Positions 43,029-51,602 of a stretch of DNA of 64,000 nucleotides are shown here, one piece after another. Every line of letters begins with the position of its first letter. Position 1 is the stretch's first letter. Origin of the DNA: Alistipes sp. (lineage in GTDB: Bacteria > Bacteroidota > Bacteroidia > Bacteroidales > Rikenellaceae); contig JAHHQN010000006.1 in assembly GCA_020026375.1 (NCBI GenBank), forward strand, positions 1 through 64,000. Reading direction: 5' to 3'. A model generated the notes under the pieces. The model worked only from the letters and a program-made list of their open reading frames with translations. It was not told where the DNA came from and searched no databases. A program made the position numbers and the translations under genes.

Positions 43029-45725
43029 TTAGAATTGGAAAGAAACTCCCAGCGAAAAATCAATGCCATGCCGATACCTCTTCAGTACTACTTCCTCTCC
43101 GCTGCTGTTGGCATCGCGGGTCAGCTGACGCTTCGAGTCGAGCAGATTCTGGATTTTGAGCGAAAGGGTCACATGGCGAGAAATCTTTGCTCGGGAGATG
43201 AAATCAAGTGTAGGGACACCATGCTCGATGATGTCGCGATAACCTTCAGTGCCGATGGTATAGACTCGGGCACTGAAATAATTGAATACCAAAGTATTGG
43301 TAAATGACTTATTGCCGCGGAGGTACTGATGCGAAAGATCGGCGTTCACAATCCATGGAGCAGCCCCCTCCAATTGGGAACCGTTTTTGACGGTGGCCAG
43401 ACGCACATCGGCACAGGTATAGGTGTAGGAACCGTTCACCCCCATCGAGAGCCGGTGAATACCATCGTCCTTGAGGTGACGCATGAAAATATTTTTACGG
43501 AATTCGACCTCCACGCCGCCTACTGTAGCATGGTCGGCAATATTTTCGTAGGAAAGATAACCGCCGGCACTCGCTATTTCGATACGAGAGATGGGCCGGG
43601 CAATATATTTATAGAAAGTCGCCACCGAAAAAAATTCCGAACGGGTGAAAAACCAGTCCCATTTCAAGTCGACATTATACACATCAGAGGGTTTCAAATC
43701 GGGATTACCCTGACTGTTGAACGACACACCCGTATAGCGGAAAGGGGAAATCTCCTTGGCTTGCGGAAGGGTGTAGGTCTTACTGCCACTCAAACGCAGA
43801 GCATGTTGCTCCGAAGGAGCGTAGCGCAGGTTGATGCTGGGCAGAAAACAAGATTTATCGATTTGACGACTGCCTCGTGTACCGCCGCGATTGACATCAT
43901 AATCCACCCTCATACGCACATCGTCGTATCTGACACCCATATTCAAAATCAGTCGCCGCGCACACTGCCAGGTAGCTTCGAGAAAAACAGTATGGATGTC
44001 CTTATCCACCCCATAGCGGTCATCGTTGCGATCCATATTGAAAAAACCGTTCTCGTAATTTTCCGCGTTGTAGAAGTCGTCCCACGAGAGGTTCCGACAA
44101 TCGAACATCGGACGGCGGACCACTGCAAGGTCATACTCCGTGGCCGAAAAACGGTGGTTTACAAAGCGTCCGCGGTACCCCACACACAATCGAGAGATGT
44201 GATCGTAACGGTCGGGCAGACGGTAGGACAAAGCCCAGCGAAGATTGAAATCATTCTCTTCGAGTTTTGAAAAATAGCGTTGCTGAACGCCTGTTCCCTT
44301 CATCGGGACATACCCCTGAGTTTCTTTCACAAGATTGTTGATGCGGCGGTCAGGCTCCACACCATCGATGGTATTGTAGGCCAAACCGACCTCCATGTTG
44401 AATTTCGGGGAAAGTTGCCACCCGGTAATCAGCTGGTGGACAAAAAGCAGATTATCGTTCATCTGCTGACGACGCATAAAACCCCAATAGTCCTCCGACG
44501 ACTGATAGTCAGCATCCATACCCACATAATCGCCCAGTGACTGTTGCGCGGCATGAATCATCATAAAGTTATAGGCCAGATGATGGACTCCTCCGGGCGA
44601 ATAATTCAGATTGGCCAACACGAACTGCCGGGTCTCACGATCATACTTGCTGCCGACCTGATCTTGTGACAATTCTCCCGTAGTAACAGAATTGCGCACC
44701 AGTTCGTTGTAGTAGTGAAGACGATTGCTGTGGTTGGCCGTCACAAATATCGAAAGCGGCCGACGGGCAACGGCAAACTGACGCCCCCACGAAAATCCAT
44801 ATCCGTGATTCATCGGCACTGTACCCGATGTGGGGTCGATACGGTTGCGGAAAGAATAATGCTTCGTACCGAGAGGAGGATTGCCGTCCTTTGCAAAGCC
44901 GAAATAACCGGCGCCGTCCATCTTGAGGAAGTTCACGCCCACAGTCTGTGTATTGAGTCCACCCGACAAACCGACAGAAATTTCACTCCGTGAGTCAAGC
45001 TCCTTGGAACGAATGTCGACATGTGCTCCGCCAACATCGGACTGTCCGGCGGCACTGAATGCCTTGTTGACTTCCAGTGTCTGAATCAAGTCGGTAGAGA
45101 AAAAATCCAGCGACACATTCTTGTATTCGGGATCCTCCGAAGGAACAGGAAAGCCATTGAGGGTGGTAATGTTGTAGCGGTCACCCAGTCCGCGGACAAA
45201 AACATTCTTCACACCTTCCTGCTTGGAGATACCCGACACCTTGGTCAATGCCGCCTGCGCATCGCCAATACCCTTGCGCGAAAGTTCTCCGGCTCCAACC
45301 GATTGAATGGCCATCACAGACTCGTGACGTGCGACCAGACCGGACTGTTCGCTCTCACGGTTCAGTCGTCCCAGTACCACCACTCTATCCATCACCAAAT
45401 CTTCGGGTTCCAGTTCAAGATTAAGCAGAAGGGTCTCTCCCCGACGAATGGTCACCCCTTCGCGTCCCGTCTTATATCCCACATAGGAGAATTGCAGGGT
45501 ACATTCACCTTCTGAAAGTTGCGAAAGTTGGAAATTACCTTCAGCATCGGAAACACACCCCACAGTCGAACCTTCGACCACCACGGTGGCACCAATCAAT
45601 GGTTCCTGCGTTGTACGGTCCTTGATACTGCCTTTTACATCAATTTCGTCAGCCGAAGCCGTAAAGCATGTGCCTAATAATATCATCAGCGGCAAGGCAC
45701 ATTTGCAACATTGTTTCAGTCTCAT
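43029..45725 (-). CDS. TonB-dependent outer-membrane receptor
   Basis: The 898-residue product has a signal peptide (ends near A-S-A at about 25), a carboxypeptidase-D-like domain (DVKGSIKDRTTQEPLIGATVVVEG...), a plug domain with ALTKVSGISKQEGVKNVFVRGLG and NITTLNGFPVPS, and a beta-barrel ending in ...FSLGVSFQF with the terminal Phe. It is not of the SusC type, as no SusD follows; the partner is the beta-helix lipoprotein. A Pho-box-like repeat overlaps its promoter, and a PhoB/PhoR-like pair is encoded next door, so uptake of phosphate or a phosphorylated compound is a reasonable guess. The ligand is not shown by sequence. Confidence 0.9.
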   Translation of the reverse strand: MRLKQCCKCALPLMILLGTCFTASADEIDVKGSIKDRTTQEPLIGATVVVEGSTVGCVSDAEGNFQLSQLSEGECTLQFSYVGYKTGREGVTIRRGETLLLNLELEPEDLVMDRVVVLGRLNRESEQSGLVARHESVMAIQSVGAGELSRKGIGDAQAALTKVSGISKQEGVKNVFVRGLGDRYNITTLNGFPVPSEDPEYKNVSLDFFSTDLIQTLEVNKAFSAAGQSDVGGAHVDIRSKELDSRSEISVGLSGGLNTQTVGVNFLKMDGAGYFGFAKDGNPPLGTKHYSFRNRIDPTSGTVPMNHGYGFSWGRQFAVARRPLSIFVTANHSNRLHYYNELVRNSVTTGELSQDQVGSKYDRETRQFVLANLNYSPGGVHHLAYNFMMIHAAQQSLGDYVGMDADYQSSEDYWGFMRRQQMNDNLLFVHQLITGWQLSPKFNMEVGLAYNTIDGVEPDRRINNLVKETQGYVPMKGTGVQQRYFSKLEENDFNLRWALSYRLPDRYDHISRLCVGYRGRFVNHRFSATEYDLAVVRRPMFDCRNLSWDDFYNAENYENGFFNMDRNDDRYGVDKDIHTVFLEATWQCARRLILNMGVRYDDVRMRVDYDVNRGGTRGSRQIDKSCFLPSINLRYAPSEQHALRLSGSKTYTLPQAKEISPFRYTGVSFNSQGNPDLKPSDVYNVDLKWDWFFTRSEFFSVATFYKYIARPISRIEIASAGGYLSYENIADHATVGGVEVEFRKNIFMRHLKDDGIHRLSMGVNGSYTYTCADVRLATVKNGSQLEGAAPWIVNADLSHQYLRGNKSFTNTLVFNYFSARVYTIGTEGYRDIIEHGVPTLDFISRAKISRHVTLSLKIQNLLDSKRQLTRDANSSGEEVVLKRYRHGIDFSLGVSFQF

Positions 45726-45755
45726 TTTCTTCTCTTAAAATTCACATCGCAAAAG

Positions 45756-45773
45756 TCAGACAGAAATGTTACA
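45756..45773 (-). promoter_or_regulatory. Direct-repeat operator upstream of the TonB receptor (Pho-box-like)
   Basis: Minus-strand TGTAACATTTCTGTCTGA shares TGTnACATTTnTGT with the site upstream of the response regulator. It abuts GACTTTTG (45750-45757), a -7-like element with one mismatch, so a bound activator would occupy the -33 region, as PhoB does. Confidence 0.5.
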
Positions 45774-46176
45774 CTCCGACAATCTAAAGATGATAATCTC
45801 ATTGCAGTATCATTATATACTCGTAACACTACTCATACATATATTTATACTTGATTTGAGACAACATACTTTGCCTCAAGAGAAGATATAATGAACATTA
45901 TTTTCCACAAAACAATAAATTTATCGGACAGATAATCCCACTGTTATTTTTAAGACATGTAATATCCCTAAAGTATACATTCATCTAAATATCGTCATAT
46001 GAATGGGTAAAAATGGAGATTTAAGTGAATAATTTCACCTTCTGTGTTAAATATTTCGCATTAAATTTTCTTATTTTGCAAATGAGTCAAGAAGTGTGAA
46101 CAACATTTCCAAAAAACAACATACTGAACAACTTTAGCGAAACATAAAAAAAAACACAACACCCAACACCTCGGAC
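45774..46176. other. AT-rich divergent intergenic region
   Basis: About 400 bases between the TonB receptor and the LPS kinase genes. No ORF with coding character is seen. TATTTTG near 46073-46079 is a shortened -7-like element that could serve the kinase gene. No strong hairpin found. Confidence 0.4.
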
Positions 46177-46938
46177 ATGAAACCGGTCATCAACCCCAAA
46201 TACACCTCCCTGCGCCCCTTTGTGGAACAGCTCGCCACTCCCGGATTCTTCGACAGCAACGGCACACTGCTCCACGCAGGCCGCAACACCATCAGGGCTT
46301 TCGACTACAACGGGGTGAAACTGGCCGTCAAACGCTACGGCCACCTCACCCTCTTCAACCGCTTCATCTACGGCCGCCTGCGCAAAAGCAAGGCCGAACG
46401 CACCTACCTCCACGCCCGGCGGCTGCGCCAGGCAGGCATCGACACCCCCGAGGAGGTCGCCTATCTCGAAATCCGCCGTCATCTGCTGCTCGACACGAGC
46501 TACTTCGTCTCGCTCTGCTCCCCCTATTCCTCGGCGCAGACACTTACCGACCTCAGGAGCGACGCCAAAGCCAAACTCCCGGCCCACGACGCTCTGGCCG
46601 CCTTCCTCCACCGCATACACAGTGCGGGGATTCTCCACAAGGACTTGAACATCACCAATATCCTCTACCACGACGACGGCGACCGACACTATTCGTTCCA
46701 GCTCATCGACATCAACCGCATGCAGTTCTGCAAGCGGCTCTCCATACGGCAGAAGCTGCGCAACCTGCGCCAACTCTCCTGTCCTGCACCGGCCTTTCTC
46801 TACCTCCTAGACCGCTACGCCGAAATCGACCACTCCGACATCAACACCATTCAGCTGCGCGGCGTGGCCATGCGTCTGCTGTTCGATGCATGGCAGCGGA
46901 CACGCCACCGCATGAAAGCCTTTCTGAAAAAATTATAG
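46177..46938 (+). CDS. Kdo/WaaP-type lipopolysaccharide kinase
   Basis: Eukaryote-like small kinase of the LPS core kinase family (InaA/WaaP/KdkA), which phosphorylates Kdo or heptose of lipid A-core at the cytoplasmic face. The 253-residue product shows the ATP-site lysine in KLAVKRYG (Lys52), the catalytic loop HKDLNITNIL (Asp156, Asn161) and the metal-binding aspartate in LIDINRM (Asp178). There is no signal peptide. Bacteroidetes core carries phosphorylated Kdo, so Kdo kinase is the best guess. Monocistronic with its own terminator. Confidence 0.88.
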   Translation: MKPVINPKYTSLRPFVEQLATPGFFDSNGTLLHAGRNTIRAFDYNGVKLAVKRYGHLTLFNRFIYGRLRKSKAERTYLHARRLRQAGIDTPEEVAYLEIRRHLLLDTSYFVSLCSPYSSAQTLTDLRSDAKAKLPAHDALAAFLHRIHSAGILHKDLNITNILYHDDGDRHYSFQLIDINRMQFCKRLSIRQKLRNLRQLSCPAPAFLYLLDRYAEIDHSDINTIQLRGVAMRLLFDAWQRTRHRMKAFLKKL

Positions 46939-46957
46939 TCTCTACACCCCGACACAC

Positions 46958-46994
46958 AAGGACGGAGCTCCATCGCGAGCGTCCGTCCTTTTTT
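46958..46994 (+). terminator. Terminator of the LPS kinase gene
   Basis: Stem AAGGACGGA (46958-46966) pairs with TCCGTCCTT (46982-46990), followed by a T-run. Confidence 0.85.
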
Positions 46995-47133
46995 ATTGTT
47001 CCGTCGTTGGAAATCCTACGTCGGGAAGCGTTCCTGTCCGTCCCACCCTGCCATGTTCGCCGATGTACTAATTTTAGACCAAAAAGAACATTTTTCATAA
47101 AAAAGATTCTAAACCCTATAAAAAAAACAGAAC

Positions 47134-48357
47134 ATGGCAACAGTAAAAGTGAAGTTCCGAAAATCGAGCGTCGACGGCAAACCCGGCACCATCTACTATC
47201 AAATCTACCACAACGGAATCTGCCGACAAATCACCACCAAAATGCGCCTCCAGCCCGAGGAGTGGAACAGCAAGAAGGAGCGCATCGCACGCCACAGCCC
47301 CCTGCACCGCCATCTGACGATGTATCAGAGCAAAATCACCAACGACCTCAACTCTCTCCGCCACATTATCCGAACACTGGAGTTGCAACACCACGACTAC
47401 ACACCGGCCGACATCATAGCACAGTTCCACGACTCCACCTCTCAGGATTCGGTGTTCGAATACATGCGTTTGCAAATCGAACACCTCAAAAGGCGCAAGC
47501 GCTTCGGCACGGCCAACAACTACCGCTACGCCTTGAACAGTCTGTCGCAATTCCTCGAGGGCGAAGACCTCCCCTTCTCGCTGCTCAACGAAGGCCTCAT
47601 ACTCGAATACAGCGAATGGCTCTACGACCGCCAGGTCAAGAAGAACAGTCTGTCGTTCTACATGCGGATATGGCGTGCGGTCTACAACCGCGCCACCAAG
47701 GAGCGAATCATCGAGCAGACCTTCCCCTTCCAGAACGTCTACACGGGCATCGACCGCACCCGCAAACGCGCCGTCGACGAGAAGACCATTCTCCGGCTCT
47801 ATCAGCTCGACCTGGACGACAACCCCTCGCTGGCGCTGGCGCGCGATCTGTTCATCTTCAGCTACTGCACACGCGGCATGGCCTTCGTCGACATCGCCTA
47901 CCTCAAGAAGAAGAACCTCACCTCCACCCATATCCGCTACTGCCGCCGCAAGACCGACCAGCAGCTGCAGATACGCATCGAACCCTGCATCGCACAGATT
48001 ATCCGCCGCTACGAGACCGCCACACGCCAGTCCGAATACGTCTTCCCCATTCTCCACACCGGCGACGACGAGCAGACCTACAAACAATATGAGATGGCCT
48101 TGAGCTATCACAACCGCAAGCTCAAACGCATCGGCAACATGATTGGTGTGGAGCTGCCGCTCTCGTCCTACACCTCGCGCCACACCTGGGCCACCACCGC
48201 ACGCAACCACAATATCCCCATCTCGGTCATCAGCGCAGGCATGGGACACACCTCCGAAAAGACCACGCAAATCTATCTGGCCTCGCTGGAAAACTCCATC
48301 ATCGACGAGGCCAACTGCAGCCTGCTCGCCCCCATCAACCGGGTGGCAATGCAGTAA
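47134..48357 (+). CDS. Tyrosine recombinase (site-specific integrase)
   Basis: DNA strand-exchange enzyme of the phage-integrase class. The 407-residue product has an N-terminal arm-type DNA-binding domain (about 1-90), a SAM-like core-binding domain (about 105-200) and the catalytic domain: Arg247 (YCTRGMAF), Lys273, Arg349 in SYTSRHTWAT (with the first box His replaced, as common in Bacteroidetes enzymes), His372 (MGHTSEKTTQIYL) and nucleophile Tyr381. Enzymes of this type in Bacteroides act as DNA invertases controlling surface proteins, or as integrases of mobile elements. No mobile-element genes are adjacent; the next genes are surface lipoproteins after a long non-coding gap. Confidence 0.94.
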   Translation: MATVKVKFRKSSVDGKPGTIYYQIYHNGICRQITTKMRLQPEEWNSKKERIARHSPLHRHLTMYQSKITNDLNSLRHIIRTLELQHHDYTPADIIAQFHDSTSQDSVFEYMRLQIEHLKRRKRFGTANNYRYALNSLSQFLEGEDLPFSLLNEGLILEYSEWLYDRQVKKNSLSFYMRIWRAVYNRATKERIIEQTFPFQNVYTGIDRTRKRAVDEKTILRLYQLDLDDNPSLALARDLFIFSYCTRGMAFVDIAYLKKKNLTSTHIRYCRRKTDQQLQIRIEPCIAQIIRRYETATRQSEYVFPILHTGDDEQTYKQYEMALSYHNRKLKRIGNMIGVELPLSSYTSRHTWATTARNHNIPISVISAGMGHTSEKTTQIYLASLENSIIDEANCSLLAPINRVAMQ

Positions 48358-48378
48358 GGCCGACCCTCGGAAAACGGC

Positions 48379-48409
48379 AAGTCGGGAGCAATCCGTCTCC
48401 CGACTTTTT
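48379..48409 (+). terminator. Terminator of the recombinase gene
   Basis: Stem AAGTCGGGAG (48379-48388) pairs with CTCCCGACTT (48397-48406), 8-base loop, followed by T. Confidence 0.88.
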
Positions 48410-49181
48410 CACTCAGACTCCACCTTGCGGAGCAATCCGCGAGAAGATTCCGCACAGAGAGAGAAATTCAACTTCGGGAGGTTTTATTTTAAAAATTTTT
48501 AACAAACATTTTCTTTTATCCCATGAAATCAAAAGCAACAAATGAAATTCTTTTTAAAAATATGCAAAAAATTCATAAAGTTCTTTATTAATAAAATTAT
48601 ATAAAACAGCCTCCCATGTAATGTAAACCACCCCGACGAAAGTTATCAACAAGACAAATCAACCAATATTCAACTAATACACCTCTCAAATCCACCGATT
48701 CACCCGACAAATTCCCCTTTCTGTCGACAAGCAAGGGATTTATACGCACAACACACTATCACACAACATATTAACCACAGTGTTATCCCAACCTCTCCAG
48801 ATGATACCTATTATTATAATAGCCATTTTGAAGAAGAACTCCCCGATTTTTCCCACAATTCAACCTTTCAGATAATTTCACAGAGATACAGACGAATAGT
48901 TATTCAAAATATCCGATTTTTACCCCTCAACATCACCGCATCAATTTATTGTTTTTCAATATATTACACCCAACAAAGCCACCAAAATTCGCCCAACCTT
49001 CCAAATTGCAGAACAGAGAGATATCGAACAGAAAACACCACCGAATTACAATCCGTAAGTAAAATACCTCCTTTCACTAACAATTCAACAGAAATCACAT
49101 CATCATTGCGAAAATACATAAATTGTTAAAAATTATTATGAAATTAATGAGATTTGATGTCTCATTTTAATTTTTTTATGT

Positions 49182-49189
49182 TACTTTTG
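49182..49189 (+). promoter_or_regulatory. Candidate promoter -7 element of the surface-protein locus
   Basis: TACTTTTG matches TAnnTTTG. It would give a leader of about 155 bases containing the hairpin at 49259-49284. Confidence 0.45.
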
Positions 49190-49258
49190 TTACGTTCATT
49201 TTTGCAAAAAAACCATGCAAACGGACCTAAACAGTTGCTAAACACTTTATTGAAGCGA

Positions 49259-49284
49259 GGGTGACCCCCGTCACCCCGATTTTT
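49259..49284 (+). terminator. Terminator-like hairpin inside the leader of the surface locus
   Basis: GGGTGAC (49259-49265) pairs with GTCACCC (49270-49276) over a CCCC loop, followed by CGATTTTTT. It stands 67 bases before the lipoprotein start codon. It may be an attenuator, or the end of a small RNA of about 90 bases starting from the promoter at 49182. Confidence 0.6.
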
Positions 49285-49351
49285 TATTGTGTAGAGTTCA
49301 CTGACAACATACATACACAGAAAACTTACTTTTAAAACCAAATTAAATTTT

Positions 49352-51529
49352 ATGAAACAACTTTACTCCACCTCGCTGCTCATGCTCTTACTGACAGGAG
49401 CCTGCGCGCTGGGTTCATGCTCCGACGATGACAAGTCGCAGCCTGACACCCCTCCGAAAACGGAGAACAAGTTCTCTTTCAACGAGCAGACACAACCGCT
49501 ACGGTCGGCCGTCTACGAGATGAAGGAAACTACTCCGGAAGGTGACAACAAACAGGAGGAAACCACTCCCCCCGTTTACACTTTCTACCTCTCGCCGACC
49601 CAGGGCCTGACTGACGTCAACGGTATGAACGTGGCAGACAACTACATCAAGGTCGTGTCGAACCAGGTGAACGGCGACGTAGACCTGAGCGTCGAAGGTA
49701 ACGAAATCACATATCAGGACCTGCTGCTCAACGCTGCCAACGCAGGTCAGGCCGCCAAGTCGGAAGTATCGATCAAGATGCTCTCGACCAAGGTGGTCAG
49801 CATCGCCCTCGACATTGAAGTCGCCGGCAAAAAACTCACCGCTTCCTACTACGGTTTGTGCTCGAAGCAGGCCGATGCCGAAGAGGAAGGCAAGATTGAT
49901 ATCCTGCTCGACCGTGTCATCAACAGCTACTATCTGGGCAAGGCCCGCGAGGGAGAATCTCACAACTACTATTTCATCTTCTCCAATGCCAACTACAGCT
50001 CTTCCCCCAACGGAGGTGTCACTCTGAAAGAGCCCGGCTATATGTTTGTAGCCGACCTCTACACTCTGCCCAAGGAAGACGTGTATGACATGCCCACAGG
50101 AGAATACATGCCCAGTATGCTCTACGAAGACCATACCTTCGACAAGAATTACTCCGGCGTAAGTCACTTTGCCGAGGACGGCACTCGCACTCAGTTGCCT
50201 TTGGTCGAGGGTGAGAGCATCATGGTATCGAAGCAGGACGACGTATGGACCATCTCGGTTCGCGTAGTGGACTACGACGGCATGGAGCGTACCATCGCCT
50301 TCCAGGGTGCCATGAAGATTAAGGACAGGCCTGCCGGCGGCGCACCGTCACTGCCTCAGATCGGCCACGATGTCAACATCAACTGCTTCACGGCAACAGC
50401 CAGCTACTATGGCAACATGATGAACTCGTCGACCGGTATGATGTGGATCAACATCTACGACGAGAAGTATCAGAACAACAAAGGCGAAAACGGTATGGCC
50501 GTATGCCTCGTCCTGTTCCACGACCTGTTCGGCAACCCCAAGGACGCCAAGCTCATGCCCGGAACCTATGAGGTGAACCAGTCGTTCAAGCACTCGACTT
50601 GGCTGCCCGCCATCGAAATCCCCATGCAGGGTATGGTATTCCCCTTCGGCACCTATGCACAGATGGACGACGGCTCGAACTTCGGACAGTTCTCCTACGC
50701 CCACAAGGGTACCGTAACCATCGAGGACGGCCAGCACATGGAGCAGTATAAGATTACCTTCGACCTGGAGTCTCTCGACGGCTACAAGATTACCGGCAGC
50801 TATGAGGGTACTGTCCCCGTTACCGACGCTTCGGACGACAAGGATCCCGATGACGGTACTTCGACCCTGGAGCACGACTACGACATGGACCTCTCGGGTG
50901 TGAACACCGCCACCTACCATGTTCCCTCACAGGTGTATGTGCAGGGTATCGGCCACAAGCCTACTACAGACTACGACTGCGGATTCCAGATCATCAACAT
51001 CGGTCTCGAAATAGAGGCCGAGTACGAAAAAGATTTCGTACGCCGTAAGCCCGGTGGTGACATCTTCCGTATGGAGCTGTGTACCGAGAAGGGCAAGGAG
51101 AATGTCATCACCCCCGGTGAGTACAAGGTACAGCCCAACCGCTGGCCCGACTACTTCAAGCCCGGCAACATGCTTCCCGGTATCGTTCTCGAGGGTGCCT
51201 TCACCAGCAGCCGCTGGATGCATCAGGATTACAACACGGCTGAAAGCGGTTATGTATTCGAGTGGATGGACGGCCACGCACTGATTTACGACGGTGTGGT
51301 AACCATCTCGGAAGTTCCCGGCAAGGAGGGTCACTACAAGTTCGAAATCGACGGTATCTGCGGCCGCAAGCACCACGTAAGAGGTACTTGGGAAGGCCCC
51401 ATCGAGGAACTCGGCGGCAGCAAGACCTCCGACTCGAAAAATATCCGCACATTCAGCAACAAAAACGTACGCGAGATGTCGGAGGCTTACCGTCAGGCAG
51501 CCCACCAGAAAACCCAAATGGGCAAATAA
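49352..51529 (+). CDS. Surface lipoprotein with repeat module A, 725 residues
   Basis: Lipoprotein signal with Cys23 followed by S-D-D-D, a surface export signal. Near the N-terminus (about residues 40-170) lies a module FNxxxxxLRSAVYEM...YTFYLSPTQGLTDVNGM...DNYIKVV...GDVDLSV...ITYQDL...LTASYYG, which recurs three times in the next gene. The rest (about 180-700) has other beta-rich repeats with recurring YxG ends (FQGAMKI, YEGTVPV, TWEGPIE). I do not recognise a named family. It is the first gene of the surface locus; a terminator follows, so it may be expressed partly on its own. Ligand binding at the surface is a guess. Confidence 0.75.
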   Translation: MKQLYSTSLLMLLLTGACALGSCSDDDKSQPDTPPKTENKFSFNEQTQPLRSAVYEMKETTPEGDNKQEETTPPVYTFYLSPTQGLTDVNGMNVADNYIKVVSNQVNGDVDLSVEGNEITYQDLLLNAANAGQAAKSEVSIKMLSTKVVSIALDIEVAGKKLTASYYGLCSKQADAEEEGKIDILLDRVINSYYLGKAREGESHNYYFIFSNANYSSSPNGGVTLKEPGYMFVADLYTLPKEDVYDMPTGEYMPSMLYEDHTFDKNYSGVSHFAEDGTRTQLPLVEGESIMVSKQDDVWTISVRVVDYDGMERTIAFQGAMKIKDRPAGGAPSLPQIGHDVNINCFTATASYYGNMMNSSTGMMWINIYDEKYQNNKGENGMAVCLVLFHDLFGNPKDAKLMPGTYEVNQSFKHSTWLPAIEIPMQGMVFPFGTYAQMDDGSNFGQFSYAHKGTVTIEDGQHMEQYKITFDLESLDGYKITGSYEGTVPVTDASDDKDPDDGTSTLEHDYDMDLSGVNTATYHVPSQVYVQGIGHKPTTDYDCGFQIINIGLEIEAEYEKDFVRRKPGGDIFRMELCTEKGKENVITPGEYKVQPNRWPDYFKPGNMLPGIVLEGAFTSSRWMHQDYNTAESGYVFEWMDGHALIYDGVVTISEVPGKEGHYKFEIDGICGRKHHVRGTWEGPIEELGGSKTSDSKNIRTFSNKNVREMSEAYRQAAHQKTQMGK

Positions 51530-51547
51530 CAGATTAAGGATAATTTC

Positions 51548-51583
51548 AAACCGGCGCGGAGAAATCCGCTCCGTGCCGGTTTT
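51548..51583 (+). terminator. Hairpin between the two repeat-module lipoprotein genes
   Basis: Stem AAACCGGCGCGGAG (51548-51561) pairs with CTCCGTGCCGGTTT (51569-51582) with one mispair, and only four T follow. It may terminate part of the transcripts or stabilise the upstream mRNA. Confidence 0.65.
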
Positions 51584-51602
51584 CTAATACTCCCCAACGA
51601 AA

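Larger units (their letters stand above)
48410..49351. other. Long AT-rich non-coding region between recombinase and surface locus
   Basis: About 940 bases without a credible gene. A direct repeat GGAGCAATCCG occurs at 48385-48395 (within the terminator loop/stem) and 48429-48439. A 12-base palindrome TTTTTGCAAAAA lies at about 49199-49210. A hairpin AATGAGA/TCTCATT (49146-49152 with 49160-49166) is followed by a T-rich tract. Sequences resembling DnaA boxes (TTATCAACA near 48650, TTAACCACA near 48771) are imperfect. No long inverted repeat flanking a promoter could be found by eye. Confidence 0.5.

Noticed and set aside
48410..49351. Possible replication origin, because of AT-richness and DnaA-box-like sequences.
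   Set aside because: No exact TTATnCACA box on either strand was found and no dnaA or other origin-linked gene is near. GC-skew of the whole genome would be needed.
48410..49351. Invertible promoter flanked by inverted repeats.
   Set aside because: Only short palindromes and an 11-base direct repeat were seen; no pair of inverted repeats with a promoter between them.
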